64,000 bases of DNA from Euryarchaeota archaeon UBA171 (GCA_002497295.1 DANO01000025.1:92594-156593), one strand, 5' to 3'; counted from the stretch's first letter, positions 52,095-60,909 are shown. Numbers and translations: made by a program. The notes: generated from the sequence alone by a model not told the origin.

Positions 52095-52668
52095 GGTAAT
52101 TCCCGAAGCCTGTGTCGTTCTTGGACGCTTTCAGCCTGTTCACAGGGGGCATGCGTCACTATTGTCATATGCTGAACAGTGGAGGAAGAAAAACAAGCCA
52201 GAAATGCCCTTGAGAATAGCCATAGGTTCAATCAACAAACCACAGAATCTGAGCAATCCATGGGATGCTGTGGAACGCGAGGAAATGTTGAAGGCAAGTC
52301 TGAAAGAACTCGATTTCGATGCAGAGATTGTTGGCGTACCTGACATCGACAATCCTCCTGAATGGGTGAATCACGCTGAGGCTTACCACGGCCCACCGGG
52401 TGTTTTGATAACTAGCGACCAAGCAACTGCAAATCTCTACGTGTCCGGTGGCTGGACTGTCGAACTGATTGATTTGGTGAACAGAACTTCGTTGGAAGGG
52501 TGGAGGGTCCGGGAAACTGCTAGAATGATGTCCACAATAAACGACGAGATCGCCATACTCACAGTTTTGAGTCCAACTATGCAAGCGTCTGTGATTAAGA
52601 CTATGATTGAAATGGATGCATTTCGGAGACTTGCATTCATGGGGGAAGGCGGAGAACCAGTCGGCTAA
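52084..52668 (+). CDS. Nicotinamide-nucleotide adenylyltransferase-like protein
   Basis: 194 residues of the nucleotidyltransferase alpha/beta phosphodiesterase family. The HxGH-type motif is VLGRFQPVHRGHASLL, with the RFQP start typical of archaeal NadM; a nucleotide-binding Arg segment is WRVRETAR. NMN adenylation to NAD is the likeliest reaction, with nadE elsewhere in the window making NAD from the deamido form. The distal conserved ISSTxIR is not clear, so a related nucleotidyltransferase is possible. Its last four bases overlap the convergent lipoprotein gene. Confidence 0.75.
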   Translation: MRREVIPEACVVLGRFQPVHRGHASLLSYAEQWRKKNKPEMPLRIAIGSINKPQNLSNPWDAVEREEMLKASLKELDFDAEIVGVPDIDNPPEWVNHAEAYHGPPGVLITSDQATANLYVSGGWTVELIDLVNRTSLEGWRVRETARMMSTINDEIAILTVLSPTMQASVIKTMIEMDAFRRLAFMGEGGEPVG

Positions 52669-54701
52669 TCCGCATCATAGATGCAAGATCCTTCGCAGTA
52701 GTCATCCACAAACCCGTTGTAAAGGTAGCCAAACGCCATGCTGTGGGCCGCTCCAACACCTGCTACCCAGTTGTGCGCTGGATGCGGCTCTTGACCTAGT
52801 AGATTCTCCACTGGGGCATGGCTGAAACCGCCATCGAAATACACCCCGATATTTCCTGTTGCGCTCTCTCCCCCCTCTACGACAGGCATGCCGTACGGCA
52901 ATATCGAAGAGCTGGAAAGAATGGAAGCATCTGCATTTCGAAGTGCACGACTCGTAGATATGTTGGAAATCTGGACATCCCCTATGGATCCAATGTACAG
53001 CATCTCGTAAGGATCGATCCTACCTTCCAAACCATTCGACAGAGTTGACCAGGTGTTAGTATCTGTAGCATCCCAAAGCGATTGGACTATTGAGATAACA
53101 ACCGCTCTATCGAGCTGCGATGGATATCCGATTACGCTTTCCATCAGATCATCGAACTGATCGTATTGCGTGCACCTCTCAATTTGGTGAGAGAATGCTG
53201 CCCCTCCGACCCACAATGCCCCTCGGCTGACATCCGGAGAAAGCCCAAGTAACGATGCCCCTCTGTTTCCTCCAAGTGAATAGCCAGTATAGTAAACCTC
53301 AGAAGTATTGACAAGAAGACGCCCGCTGCTGTCTTGCATTTCAGGCAAATCAGAACAGATTCCCTTGAACGTCCTAATCATTACCACATGATTGACCATC
53401 GCTTGCTGTAACCTGTCTGATTGATGGGTGAAGTAGTACCCATCCATTATGCCCATTGAGATGCCATCATAATCGTCCGAGCTCCACCCGTAGAAATCTG
53501 TGGCTAGGAGAGCCGTTTCGTATATCTCCCCCCACTCTCTGAGGCCACTACTAACGTGACCCTCCCCCGTTCCAAGGAAGCCATGTCCAAATACGGTCAA
53601 AGCACCAGGCTCAGTTGAGTTGTATAGGGACATAGGAATAATCAATGTGAATGGGACCTCTCTATTTTCCACGAAGACAGGGTTTTGTGATGAATCTCTT
53701 GATAGTAACGTCGGAGCCCGATCTTCCAATAGGTACTGAGGCGCAGTAAATGTGCCTCTTACCCTTCTGTAAATCATGCCATCTCCGCCGAAGTTGTCTT
53801 CCACTCCATCGGAATTAATCGTACATCCGAGACCGTCCCCTATTCTTTCCAAAGCATCATCTCTCATCGACAATACGGGGCCTATGACCGATTCAATGGA
53901 TGCAGTATGAAACGACCAGAGAGCCTGAATATCATTCTTCTCGACTCCTATATTATTCTCAGCAACATCGATGTATTCATTGTACACAGATCTCCTTAGT
54001 TCAATATCCTCTGCATTAGTGACCTCTCCCCCGATTAGTGCGCTCAGTGCAGCAGAAGGTTGGATGGGCTCGCCATTCTGATCATTCAGGCCGCGTATGA
54101 CCACCATGTACGACGTATCGTGCTCAAGAGCAGCGGCAGTTCGAAGGTGGACAATGGTCTGCTCCCCATCTTGCGCTCTCGCATCCAGTTCGACCCAATG
54201 CGCGACTAAAGCATCGTCATCTAAGTTCCATATGATCGTTGCATGATCGGGCTCCATTGATCTTTCAATATCATACTGGTAAGCGACACCTTGGAGGTCC
54301 GGCACTTCATCGAAAGTCGTCATAATCTGACTTGCAGTACTCATTCCATCTAGTTGATTAACTCTAGGAATCTCTATGACGTCCATCGAACCTGAAGCCG
54401 GAATCGAGCCTGTGGGATAGTGAACTCTCAACCCGGTAGTTGTTGTAGTGTCCTCAACAAGGAATGCATCGGATGGAAACGGGAGCATACAGTGGTGTGG
54501 ATTCAGATTGTCGCATCCAGCCTGATTCGGCACATTGGTGATTACGGGCAAATCTGTATCCTGGACAGGATCCAAGTCGCCACCCTGGTCATTCTCACTC
54601 GCGTCTTCGGTGTCTATGGAATCATCTTGACCCACACAACCTGCAATTGGGACTAATAGAAACAATAGGGCAATAGAATAAGCAGTCAATCGTACATTCA
54701 T
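52665..54701 (-). CDS. Secreted lipoprotein, alpha/beta hydrolase type
   Basis: 678 residues. N-terminal lipoprotein signal with lipobox IAGC (LLFLLVPIAGC), then an acidic low-complexity linker. A serine-hydrolase nucleophile motif GYSLGGNRGAS lies around residue 480 in the position of lipase/feruloyl esterase-like folds, and HGFLGTGEGH near 370 may be the oxyanion-hole segment. Many Cys likely pair outside the cell. A role in degrading external lipids or polysaccharide esters is a guess. A TATA element 26 bp upstream suggests a leaderless message. Confidence 0.65.
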   Translation of the reverse strand: MNVRLTAYSIALLFLLVPIAGCVGQDDSIDTEDASENDQGGDLDPVQDTDLPVITNVPNQAGCDNLNPHHCMLPFPSDAFLVEDTTTTTGLRVHYPTGSIPASGSMDVIEIPRVNQLDGMSTASQIMTTFDEVPDLQGVAYQYDIERSMEPDHATIIWNLDDDALVAHWVELDARAQDGEQTIVHLRTAAALEHDTSYMVVIRGLNDQNGEPIQPSAALSALIGGEVTNAEDIELRRSVYNEYIDVAENNIGVEKNDIQALWSFHTASIESVIGPVLSMRDDALERIGDGLGCTINSDGVEDNFGGDGMIYRRVRGTFTAPQYLLEDRAPTLLSRDSSQNPVFVENREVPFTLIIPMSLYNSTEPGALTVFGHGFLGTGEGHVSSGLREWGEIYETALLATDFYGWSSDDYDGISMGIMDGYYFTHQSDRLQQAMVNHVVMIRTFKGICSDLPEMQDSSGRLLVNTSEVYYTGYSLGGNRGASLLGLSPDVSRGALWVGGAAFSHQIERCTQYDQFDDLMESVIGYPSQLDRAVVISIVQSLWDATDTNTWSTLSNGLEGRIDPYEMLYIGSIGDVQISNISTSRALRNADASILSSSSILPYGMPVVEGGESATGNIGVYFDGGFSHAPVENLLGQEPHPAHNWVAGVGAAHSMAFGYLYNGFVDDYCEGSCIYDAD

Positions 54702-54722
54702 CTTCTAAAGGAAGTTAGTAAT

Positions 54723-54730
54723 AATATATC
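54723..54730 (-). promoter_or_regulatory. TATA box of the lipoprotein hydrolase gene
   Basis: Minus strand GATATATT, centred about 26 bp before the ATG at 54701; a clear AT-rich TATA in the region between this gene and the DUF1499 gene. Confidence 0.45.
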
Positions 54731-54755
54731 AATGGATGTGAATGTAATCATCCAG

Positions 54756-55250
54756 TCAGCACTGATTGCTGGTGTTCCCATACCCGTCCAAGTGAGACAT
54801 CAATGAATCAAGGCGTTTGGGATTAACACCTAGATCACTAATGCCTATTCTTGACGAGCTGTACCCGTGTATCACTGTCAATCCTTCTGAGCATTCAATA
54901 TGAACCACAAGATCGTCTTCGAACCTTAGAAGAAATGTCGTTTCAACCACATGGAACGTATCATTATCGGAATAGACAATTTTGCTTCTATCTCGATCGG
55001 ATACCCACTCTCTGATTGAATCTCTGGCATCGCCCATGCTGCCCTCAAATACAATGCCCCCAGCCTCATCCGTTCTGTGATCCCATTTTCCGAATCCTGC
55101 GCAATTGAGCGACTCCTCCCCACATTCTTCCGGAAGAGTCTGTGAATAATCTGGCTCAGGGGAGATTGCCTTGATTGTTGCTATGAGGAATAACCACGAC
55201 ACGAACAGGGCCAACGCTGCATATGACAAGCGCCGGGTAATAACACTCAT
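54756..55250 (-). CDS. DUF1499-like membrane-anchored protein
   Basis: About 164 residues. One N-terminal membrane helix (ALALFVSWLFLIATI), then an extracellular domain with the DUF1499 core: FEGSMGDARDSI, TFLLRFEDDLVVHIEC and the diagnostic SSSRIGISDLGVNPKRLDSL. The ATG follows GGAGTGAAAAT. It overlaps nothing but begins five bases past the grpE stop. Function of the family is not known. Probably last gene of the grpE operon. Confidence 0.7.
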   Translation of the reverse strand: MSVITRRLSYAALALFVSWLFLIATIKAISPEPDYSQTLPEECGEESLNCAGFGKWDHRTDEAGGIVFEGSMGDARDSIREWVSDRDRSKIVYSDNDTFHVVETTFLLRFEDDLVVHIECSEGLTVIHGYSSSRIGISDLGVNPKRLDSLMSHLDGYGNTSNQC

Positions 55251-55254
55251 ATTT

Positions 55255-55743
55255 TCACTCCGAGACAACTACCTTGGCTGGTTTTAGTACACGATCATGG
55301 ATCATATACCCTGTCTCGATAACTTGCAATACTTTGCCGGAATCAACACCCTCTGGCGCGGGAATCGCTGCAATTGCTTCCATCCGGCTGGGATCGAATA
55401 CCCCTCCTTCAACGTCAATCTCAACAATCCCCTCCGAAGAGAGGGCGGATCGCATGCTTTCTGCAGTCAGCCTAACTCCCTCCAGAGTTGAATCCACGGA
55501 GTCTTTCGACGACTGAATGGCAAGCTCGAGACTCCTCAGAACATCCAGCATCCTCAGTCCAAGTTGACTAGATGAGTATCTGATTAGATCTGCTCTTTCC
55601 CTCAAAGCCCTTGAACGTACATTTGCAATCTCTGCACGAGCATACTGGAGATCGCGTTCTAAAGATTCGATACTCACTTCCACAGCATGCTCGTCCTCGG
55701 GAGTATCCTCTTCATCATTTGCAACCTCATCTCCATCAGTCAT
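55255..55743 (-). CDS. grpE: Nucleotide exchange factor GrpE
   Basis: Releases ADP from DnaK in the Hsp70 cycle. About 162 residues: an acidic tail, a long coiled coil (ESLERDLQYARAEIANVRSRALRERADLIRY given in parts) and the C-terminal beta wing VLQVIETGYMIHDRVLKPAKVVVSE (also in parts), the typical end of GrpE. The ATG chosen has an AGGAGG ribosome site eight bases upstream; a TTG at 55749 is possible. It lies 32 bp after ABCE1. No dnaK or dnaJ gene is in the window. Confidence 0.92.
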   Translation of the reverse strand: MTDGDEVANDEEDTPEDEHAVEVSIESLERDLQYARAEIANVRSRALRERADLIRYSSSQLGLRMLDVLRSLELAIQSSKDSVDSTLEGVRLTAESMRSALSSEGIVEIDVEGGVFDPSRMEAIAAIPAPEGVDSGKVLQVIETGYMIHDRVLKPAKVVVSE

Positions 55744-55775
55744 ATCCAATACCTCCTCTTCCTAAAAAATTGTAA

Positions 55776-57545
55776 TCAATCAACATAGAAATATTCGCCG
55801 TCGATTTTCTGCTCCCTATCTTTTCTGCTCCCTGGTTTGTTTATTCTCGGCCTGTGAGATTCATGATCTCTTCGAAACGTCACATCAACTTGTTCCAGGA
55901 ATCGATTCATGCCTTGTCTTAGCGCCATCGGTCCATGAGCATGTCCTTGGACTCCTCCCTCTCCCTCGAAGACAAGTAGCGAATCACTCACAATATCGAT
56001 GAAATAGATATCGTGGTCAATGACCATGGCAGCCTTCTCTTTGGAAAGCATGGTCCTCCGAATTGCCTTGGCTGCTTCCATTCTAGCATTCACGTCTAGA
56101 TGCGCACTTGGCTCATCAAGGAGATATAGGTCAGCTTCTCTGCCGAGACATATGGCTATACTCACCGCTTGCAACTCTCCCCCTGATAGACGCCGAGCAC
56201 TTAATTCGACCATCTGATCAATCTGAAGAGGCCGAATGACTTGCGTATTGAACTCCCCGCTTCTCCATGTGAGCCCTATCTCAGAATCTAACCACTGAGC
56301 CACACTTCCTTCAAAATCTGTACTGACATGCTGTGGTTTGTACGATACTGTCGCATCCATTGTGCACCATCCTTGATCAGGCTCAATTTCCCCTGCAATC
56401 ATTCTGACCATCGTCGTCTTGCCAGTTGCATTCGGCCCCACCACGCCTACCACTTCGGCACTTCTGACGCCACCTTCTCCTGTTTTCAAGGAGAAATCTC
56501 CCATTTTCTTTTCCATATCTCCCCATTCCAGGATGATTTCTCCAACCTCTTCACCACGCACCCTGCCTCTTAGGAATGAAATGGGCTTGTCTCTGATTCT
56601 GACATTTTCTTCTGTTAGGAAGCCATCGAGATAGGCATTTATTGCAGTCCGAGTGGTTCTTGGGGGAGTGAATATCCCGTATGCAGCACGTCCACCGTAT
56701 ACGACATGAACAAGGTCGCATAGAACATCGAGAATCGCCAGATCATGCTCTATTACGATAATTCTCTTGCCCCTTTCCACAAGATTCTGAATGATTCTGA
56801 CAACCCTCATACGTTCATGGATATCGAGATAGGACGAAGGCTCATCGAAGAAGTAGACATCGGCTTCTTTCAGTATGGTTGCACATATCGCGACACGTTG
56901 TAACTCGCCACCAGATAGCCCCGAGAGCCGCCTATCCAGTATGTGGCTTATGGCGGTTTTTTCAGAATATTCATCAAGCTCACCACGATCATCGACTCTC
57001 GAAAGAAGACCTCGGACTTCCCCATCCCAAAGTTTTGGAAGCTTATCGACGTACTGTGGTTTGACAGCTATGGCAACTCCCGATTCAGAGAGCAGACCAA
57101 GATAATCTCTTAATTCCCCACGAGGGAATGAGTTGAGAATCTCATCCCAATCCCTGTCAATAATGCCCCAATCTCCAAGATTAGGCCTCAAGGCCCCAGA
57201 TAACAGATTTATCGCAGTTGATTTCCCCATCCCATTTGGCCCAAGAATTCCGACAACTTGTCGTTCACGCGGAGCAGGTAGACGAAAAAGTCTGAATGAG
57301 TTCTCTCCGTAACTGTGAGTCATGTCGTGATCGAGCTCTTCTGGAAGATTGATGATTTTGACTGCATTCCCTGGACAACGTTTTGCCCTATTCAAGCACA
57401 CAGGACAGGCCGTTTCAAGAATTCTACATTTGTTGCCTTCGAATTGAATGCACTCCCTTCCGCAACTACCTGCGTATTTTTGCAGATAATCGAATGCGGG
57501 GGTATTTGGCTTGCATCGTTCTTCAAGCAATACTGCGACTCGCAT
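55776..57545 (-). CDS. Ribosome-recycling ATPase ABCE1/RLI with rearranged Fe-S domain
   Basis: Splits ribosomes after termination. About 589 residues with twin ABC domains: Walker A GPNGMGKST and GPNATGKTT, signatures GLSGGELQR and RLSGGELQA, Walker B FFDEPSSYLD and LLDEPSAHLD. The N-terminal domain that normally holds two [4Fe-4S] clusters on eight Cys has seven Cys (11, 28, 32, 40, 47, 50, 57) and a spacing unlike the family: after Cys11 a 16-residue gap replaces the usual KKC, position 36 is Glu and position 53 is Arg where Cys is expected. It ends in the conserved KIINLP. Starts MRVAVLLEE. Confidence 0.92.
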   Translation of the reverse strand: MRVAVLLEERCKPNTPAFDYLQKYAGSCGRECIQFEGNKCRILETACPVCLNRAKRCPGNAVKIINLPEELDHDMTHSYGENSFRLFRLPAPRERQVVGILGPNGMGKSTAINLLSGALRPNLGDWGIIDRDWDEILNSFPRGELRDYLGLLSESGVAIAVKPQYVDKLPKLWDGEVRGLLSRVDDRGELDEYSEKTAISHILDRRLSGLSGGELQRVAICATILKEADVYFFDEPSSYLDIHERMRVVRIIQNLVERGKRIIVIEHDLAILDVLCDLVHVVYGGRAAYGIFTPPRTTRTAINAYLDGFLTEENVRIRDKPISFLRGRVRGEEVGEIILEWGDMEKKMGDFSLKTGEGGVRSAEVVGVVGPNATGKTTMVRMIAGEIEPDQGWCTMDATVSYKPQHVSTDFEGSVAQWLDSEIGLTWRSGEFNTQVIRPLQIDQMVELSARRLSGGELQAVSIAICLGREADLYLLDEPSAHLDVNARMEAAKAIRRTMLSKEKAAMVIDHDIYFIDIVSDSLLVFEGEGGVQGHAHGPMALRQGMNRFLEQVDVTFRRDHESHRPRINKPGSRKDREQKIDGEYFYVD

Positions 57546-57603
57546 GCACTCTACCTCGCCACCCGCCTCGTGGGCCGACGTTTGAGCCCTTCGTGGCAAC
57601 CAG

Positions 57604-58851
57604 TCAGATAGGTAGGAATCGATAACGGAAGTATACCCATGCAGCGAGACCGATCTTCTCAGGTTTCGATAGCTGCACTCTTTGGGAGAATACATCGCCA
57701 TCACTCTTGGCTATCTTCCTCAATATCGAGTCATAGAAAGCCATCATCGCTGCTGGAGAGTATCTTGATTGCCTGTCCAAGTGTCCAAGAAGACTCCTAG
57801 CAGTACGTCCATATGATTTTGCGCGTTTGATGTAATTCCGGCAGAAACCCTCCCACCCCGGATGACGCAAAAGGCTCGTACCATCCAGAACGTCTTGTTC
57901 GGATATGCCGTACCTGCGCAAGTCGTTTAGAGGCAAGTATATCCTACCTCTGGCCGAGTCCTCTAGGACATCTCTCAAGATATTGGTCAGCTGCATGTAT
58001 ATGCCCCATGCTTCAGCCTCATCCTTGGCCTCTGGAGCATTGTAGCCGTAGATTTCTATGCACACGAGACCAACAGTAGAGGCAACTTTGTAGCAATACT
58101 CGTAGAGATCCTCGAAAGTTTGGAATCTATCTCTGTGAAGATCGTCCTCCATTCCGCTAATCATGTCGTCCAATAGCGATCTTGGGATTCTGAATTTTTC
58201 AACAGTGTCTTTCAGTGCGATGAATATCGGGTCTGTGGAAGTCACGGCAGTATAAGCTGTCGAGAGCTTCTTACGATAGTAAAAAAGCTGAGACATTTTA
58301 TCGTCGTATGCTTCTCTTTCAAGAACAGGCTCACCCATTATTCGCTCTATCTCTGTCCTGTAGCCCCTAGACTCCCTACTATTCTCAGAACCTCCAGGGA
58401 ATAGATCAGTGTAGTCGCCATCAGCGATATCGTCTGCCCTCCTGCAGAAGGCGTAGTATGCGCATATTGATCGTCTGACCTCTTGAGGAAGGTACTTGAA
58501 CGAATGATAGAAGTTCGCAGCTTCTATCCTGGTCAACTCTTCACAGTACTCGTATGAAGCAGCAATCATTCTTTCAGGCAGCTCGCCCTCTTTCCAAATC
58601 GAAGCGTCAATGTGTCCAAATGGATTCCTAAGGCCTCCCCGCAGCCCAGCGACACCCATGAATTTGGCCCCTTCTCTGAGCGTTTCTAGCGCTGTTATCG
58701 AGATTGCACGCGTAGCATCCCTGGTGAGTGAGACCCTCGATCTAATTGCATCAATGGGCTCACTCGAATCCTTCTCGAAACCAAGGGTGATGTCTTCGAT
58801 ATCTAAGCCATCAACATCGATGGACTCAGCCTTTTCATTCAGCGACATCAT
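57604..58851 (-). CDS. crtB: Phytoene synthase-type head-to-head prenyl transferase
   Basis: Condenses two geranylgeranyl diphosphates to phytoene, or farnesyl units to squalene. About 415 residues. Asp-rich motifs: FCRRADDIADGDY (first) and NILRDVLEDSARGRIYLP (second), the latter as in crtB. A YYRKKLSTAY region precedes DDLHRDRFQT. About 100 extra N-terminal residues lie ahead of the core. The ATG is chosen over a TTG four codons before. Paired with the next prenyl synthase on the same strand; carotenoid synthesis fits a sunlit marine archaeon. Confidence 0.88.
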   Translation of the reverse strand: MMSLNEKAESIDVDGLDIEDITLGFEKDSSEPIDAIRSRVSLTRDATRAISITALETLREGAKFMGVAGLRGGLRNPFGHIDASIWKEGELPERMIAASYEYCEELTRIEAANFYHSFKYLPQEVRRSICAYYAFCRRADDIADGDYTDLFPGGSENSRESRGYRTEIERIMGEPVLEREAYDDKMSQLFYYRKKLSTAYTAVTSTDPIFIALKDTVEKFRIPRSLLDDMISGMEDDLHRDRFQTFEDLYEYCYKVASTVGLVCIEIYGYNAPEAKDEAEAWGIYMQLTNILRDVLEDSARGRIYLPLNDLRRYGISEQDVLDGTSLLRHPGWEGFCRNYIKRAKSYGRTARSLLGHLDRQSRYSPAAMMAFYDSILRKIAKSDGDVFSQRVQLSKPEKIGLAAWVYFRYRFLPI

Positions 58852-58905
58852 GTTTCGGAACAAAGTTAGACGTTTGAAGGTCTGTGTCTTTAGTGCGCTA
58901 CCGCA

Positions 58906-59922
58906 TCATTCCCCTGTCGAAAATATCCTGCCCGACCTTATCAGTCTCTTTTCATACCACTTTGATCGTACTGCTAATTTGCATTGGAAGAGAATTAGCC
59001 CTATCGCACGTCTGCCTATCTTAATCGGCTTACCGGGATTCAGGACATTCTTGTCGCGTAGTAGCGCAATAGTCCTACGGCCAATAACTACTGGCAATAG
59101 GCAGGATAGGCGCAGGCTCCTATATTCTCTCGGAATGATCGAAATATACTCTTCCGCGAAGTCAAGATGCTCACATGTCAAGTCTAGATATGCAGAATAT
59201 AGGGCCCTGAATGAGTTCATCGAGTCAGGATCGAGGAGATCAGAGGGGCCAAGCCCATATTCTGAAAGGCGATCCTTTGGGATGTAGCATCTCCCTATCG
59301 AGAGATCAGAGGGAATGTCTCTCAGAATGTTGATCATCTGCAATGCTTTACCGAATCGAATTCCGAGGCCAAGCATCCTTTCAGCCTCAAGATTCCCGCC
59401 CTCAATAAGTCGAAATAAGGAAATTTCTGTCCAAAATTCGCCAACAGATCCAGCCACTCTGTATGCGTAATCGTCCAACTCTCTGTCAGATTCCAAAGTC
59501 TTGATTTCGCTCGATTTCGTACCGAATCTTTCTATATCGAGCCGCTGACCACTTATGATTACCAGCAGGCATCGCAATATCATTCCCCTATCGGCCTCTT
59601 CAGTGCAGGCATATGCGGATATCACGTCGGAGACAGATCTTAAGAGGGTCTCCTCGTCATGATTTTCCTGAAGATCCGCAATCGAATTGAGATCTATGTC
59701 GTCTGAATTATTTTGTACGGCCTCCGAGTACTTGTCAAGCATCCCGATCAAGAGTTCCGGATTCTCCCCCGTGTCTGCGATAGTGTCGGCAACTCTGGCA
59801 AGTAGGTAGAGGAGCCCAACTTGGTTTCTTATTTGGTCTGGAAGCGTTCCGAGGGAGAGATAGAACGATCGAGAGGTCCTCCTAAGGAGATCATCAATAG
59901 CCTCATTCACAATCACACCCAT
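58906..59922 (-). CDS. Squalene/phytoene synthase-like protein
   Basis: Second head-to-head prenyl synthase, about 338 residues. Motifs are LLARVADTIADTGE (first Asp-rich) and INILRDIPSDLSIGRCYIP (second), and RTSRSFYLSLGTLP at the N-terminus is typical of eukaryote-like squalene synthases. The C-terminus is basic with a hydrophobic patch. Sequence differs from the crtB-like neighbour, so the two likely make different products (squalene and phytoene). The ATG used begins MGVIVNEAIDD. Confidence 0.82.
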   Translation of the reverse strand: MGVIVNEAIDDLLRRTSRSFYLSLGTLPDQIRNQVGLLYLLARVADTIADTGENPELLIGMLDKYSEAVQNNSDDIDLNSIADLQENHDEETLLRSVSDVISAYACTEEADRGMILRCLLVIISGQRLDIERFGTKSSEIKTLESDRELDDYAYRVAGSVGEFWTEISLFRLIEGGNLEAERMLGLGIRFGKALQMINILRDIPSDLSIGRCYIPKDRLSEYGLGPSDLLDPDSMNSFRALYSAYLDLTCEHLDFAEEYISIIPREYRSLRLSCLLPVVIGRRTIALLRDKNVLNPGKPIKIGRRAIGLILFQCKLAVRSKWYEKRLIRSGRIFSTGE

Positions 59923-59979
59923 GGCAATACTTCGGTCTGTACGCGAGGCGCTTCGATGTTGAGGTCTTCGCACGGTCGC

Positions 59980-60909
59980 TCAGGAATCACGCAATCCTGC
60001 TTCGATAAGTGCGTCTGCGAGTACCCGGCCAATGACTGAAGGGTCATCAGCCACATAAATGCCTGCAGACTTGAATGCGGATATTTTCTCTGCCGCCGTT
60101 CCTTTCCCGCCGCTTATGATTGCACCAGCGTGCCCCATTCGCTTGCCAGGGGGGGCAGTTGAACCTGCAACGAAGCCGACAACCGGTTTGGTACCATTTG
60201 CAGATATCCACTCAGCCGCCTCTTCTTCCGCGGAACCCCCAATCTCCCCTATCAGAACAATTGCTTCTGTTTGAGGATCAGATTCGAAAGCTTCGAGGCA
60301 ATCGATGAATCCTGTACCCTGTACGGGATCGCCCCCAATGCCGATACACGTCGACTGCCCCTCTCCTATGCCTGTGGTTTGAGCAACTGCCTCGTAAGTG
60401 AGGGTTCCCGATTTAGAAACTATGCCAATCCTACCTTTACGATGAATGTGGCCGGGCATTATGCCAATTTTCGACCCGCCACTTGATCCTGGTGTAATTA
60501 TGCCTGGACAATTGGGCCCTATGAGTCGCACATCTGGATATGACGCCATGGCATCTACCACATCCACCATATCGAGGATGGGGATCCCCTCCGTGATACA
60601 TACCACTAGGCCACCTCCTCGAACGGATTGGAATGCGGATGCAGCCTCTTTAATCGCAGCGCCAGCGTATGGGGGTGGGACGTAAATAACGCTAACTTCA
60701 GCCATAGTTTCCTCGATTGCCTCCCTCATATTATCGTAGACAGGCACCATTCTGTCATGTAAGGAAACAGTCATGCCCCCTTTCCCGGGAGTGACCCCTC
60801 CTACGATGTCAGTACCATATTCGACCATTTTCGCGCCATGAAATGTACCCTGACGGCCAGTGATCCCTTGAATCAGCACCTTGGCATCTTCATTTACCCA
60901 TATGGACAT
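59980..60909 (-). CDS. sucD: Succinyl-CoA synthetase alpha subunit
   Basis: With the beta subunit converts succinyl-CoA to succinate with substrate-level ATP or GTP formation. 309 residues. CoA-binding ITGRQGTFHGAKMVEYGT, and the phospho-histidine in GHAGAIISGGKGTA; GPNCPGIITPG is the usual loop. The start ATG overlaps the sucC stop by one base. With citrate synthase it indicates a TCA cycle. Confidence 0.96.
   Translation of the reverse strand: MSIWVNEDAKVLIQGITGRQGTFHGAKMVEYGTDIVGGVTPGKGGMTVSLHDRMVPVYDNMREAIEETMAEVSVIYVPPPYAGAAIKEAASAFQSVRGGGLVVCITEGIPILDMVDVVDAMASYPDVRLIGPNCPGIITPGSSGGSKIGIMPGHIHRKGRIGIVSKSGTLTYEAVAQTTGIGEGQSTCIGIGGDPVQGTGFIDCLEAFESDPQTEAIVLIGEIGGSAEEEAAEWISANGTKPVVGFVAGSTAPPGKRMGHAGAIISGGKGTAAEKISAFKSAGIYVADDPSVIGRVLADALIEAGLRDS

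Noticed and set aside
58610..59287. 225-codon open frame antisense to the prenyl synthases
   Set aside because: Crosses the boundary of two certain genes on the other strand and shows no domain pattern.
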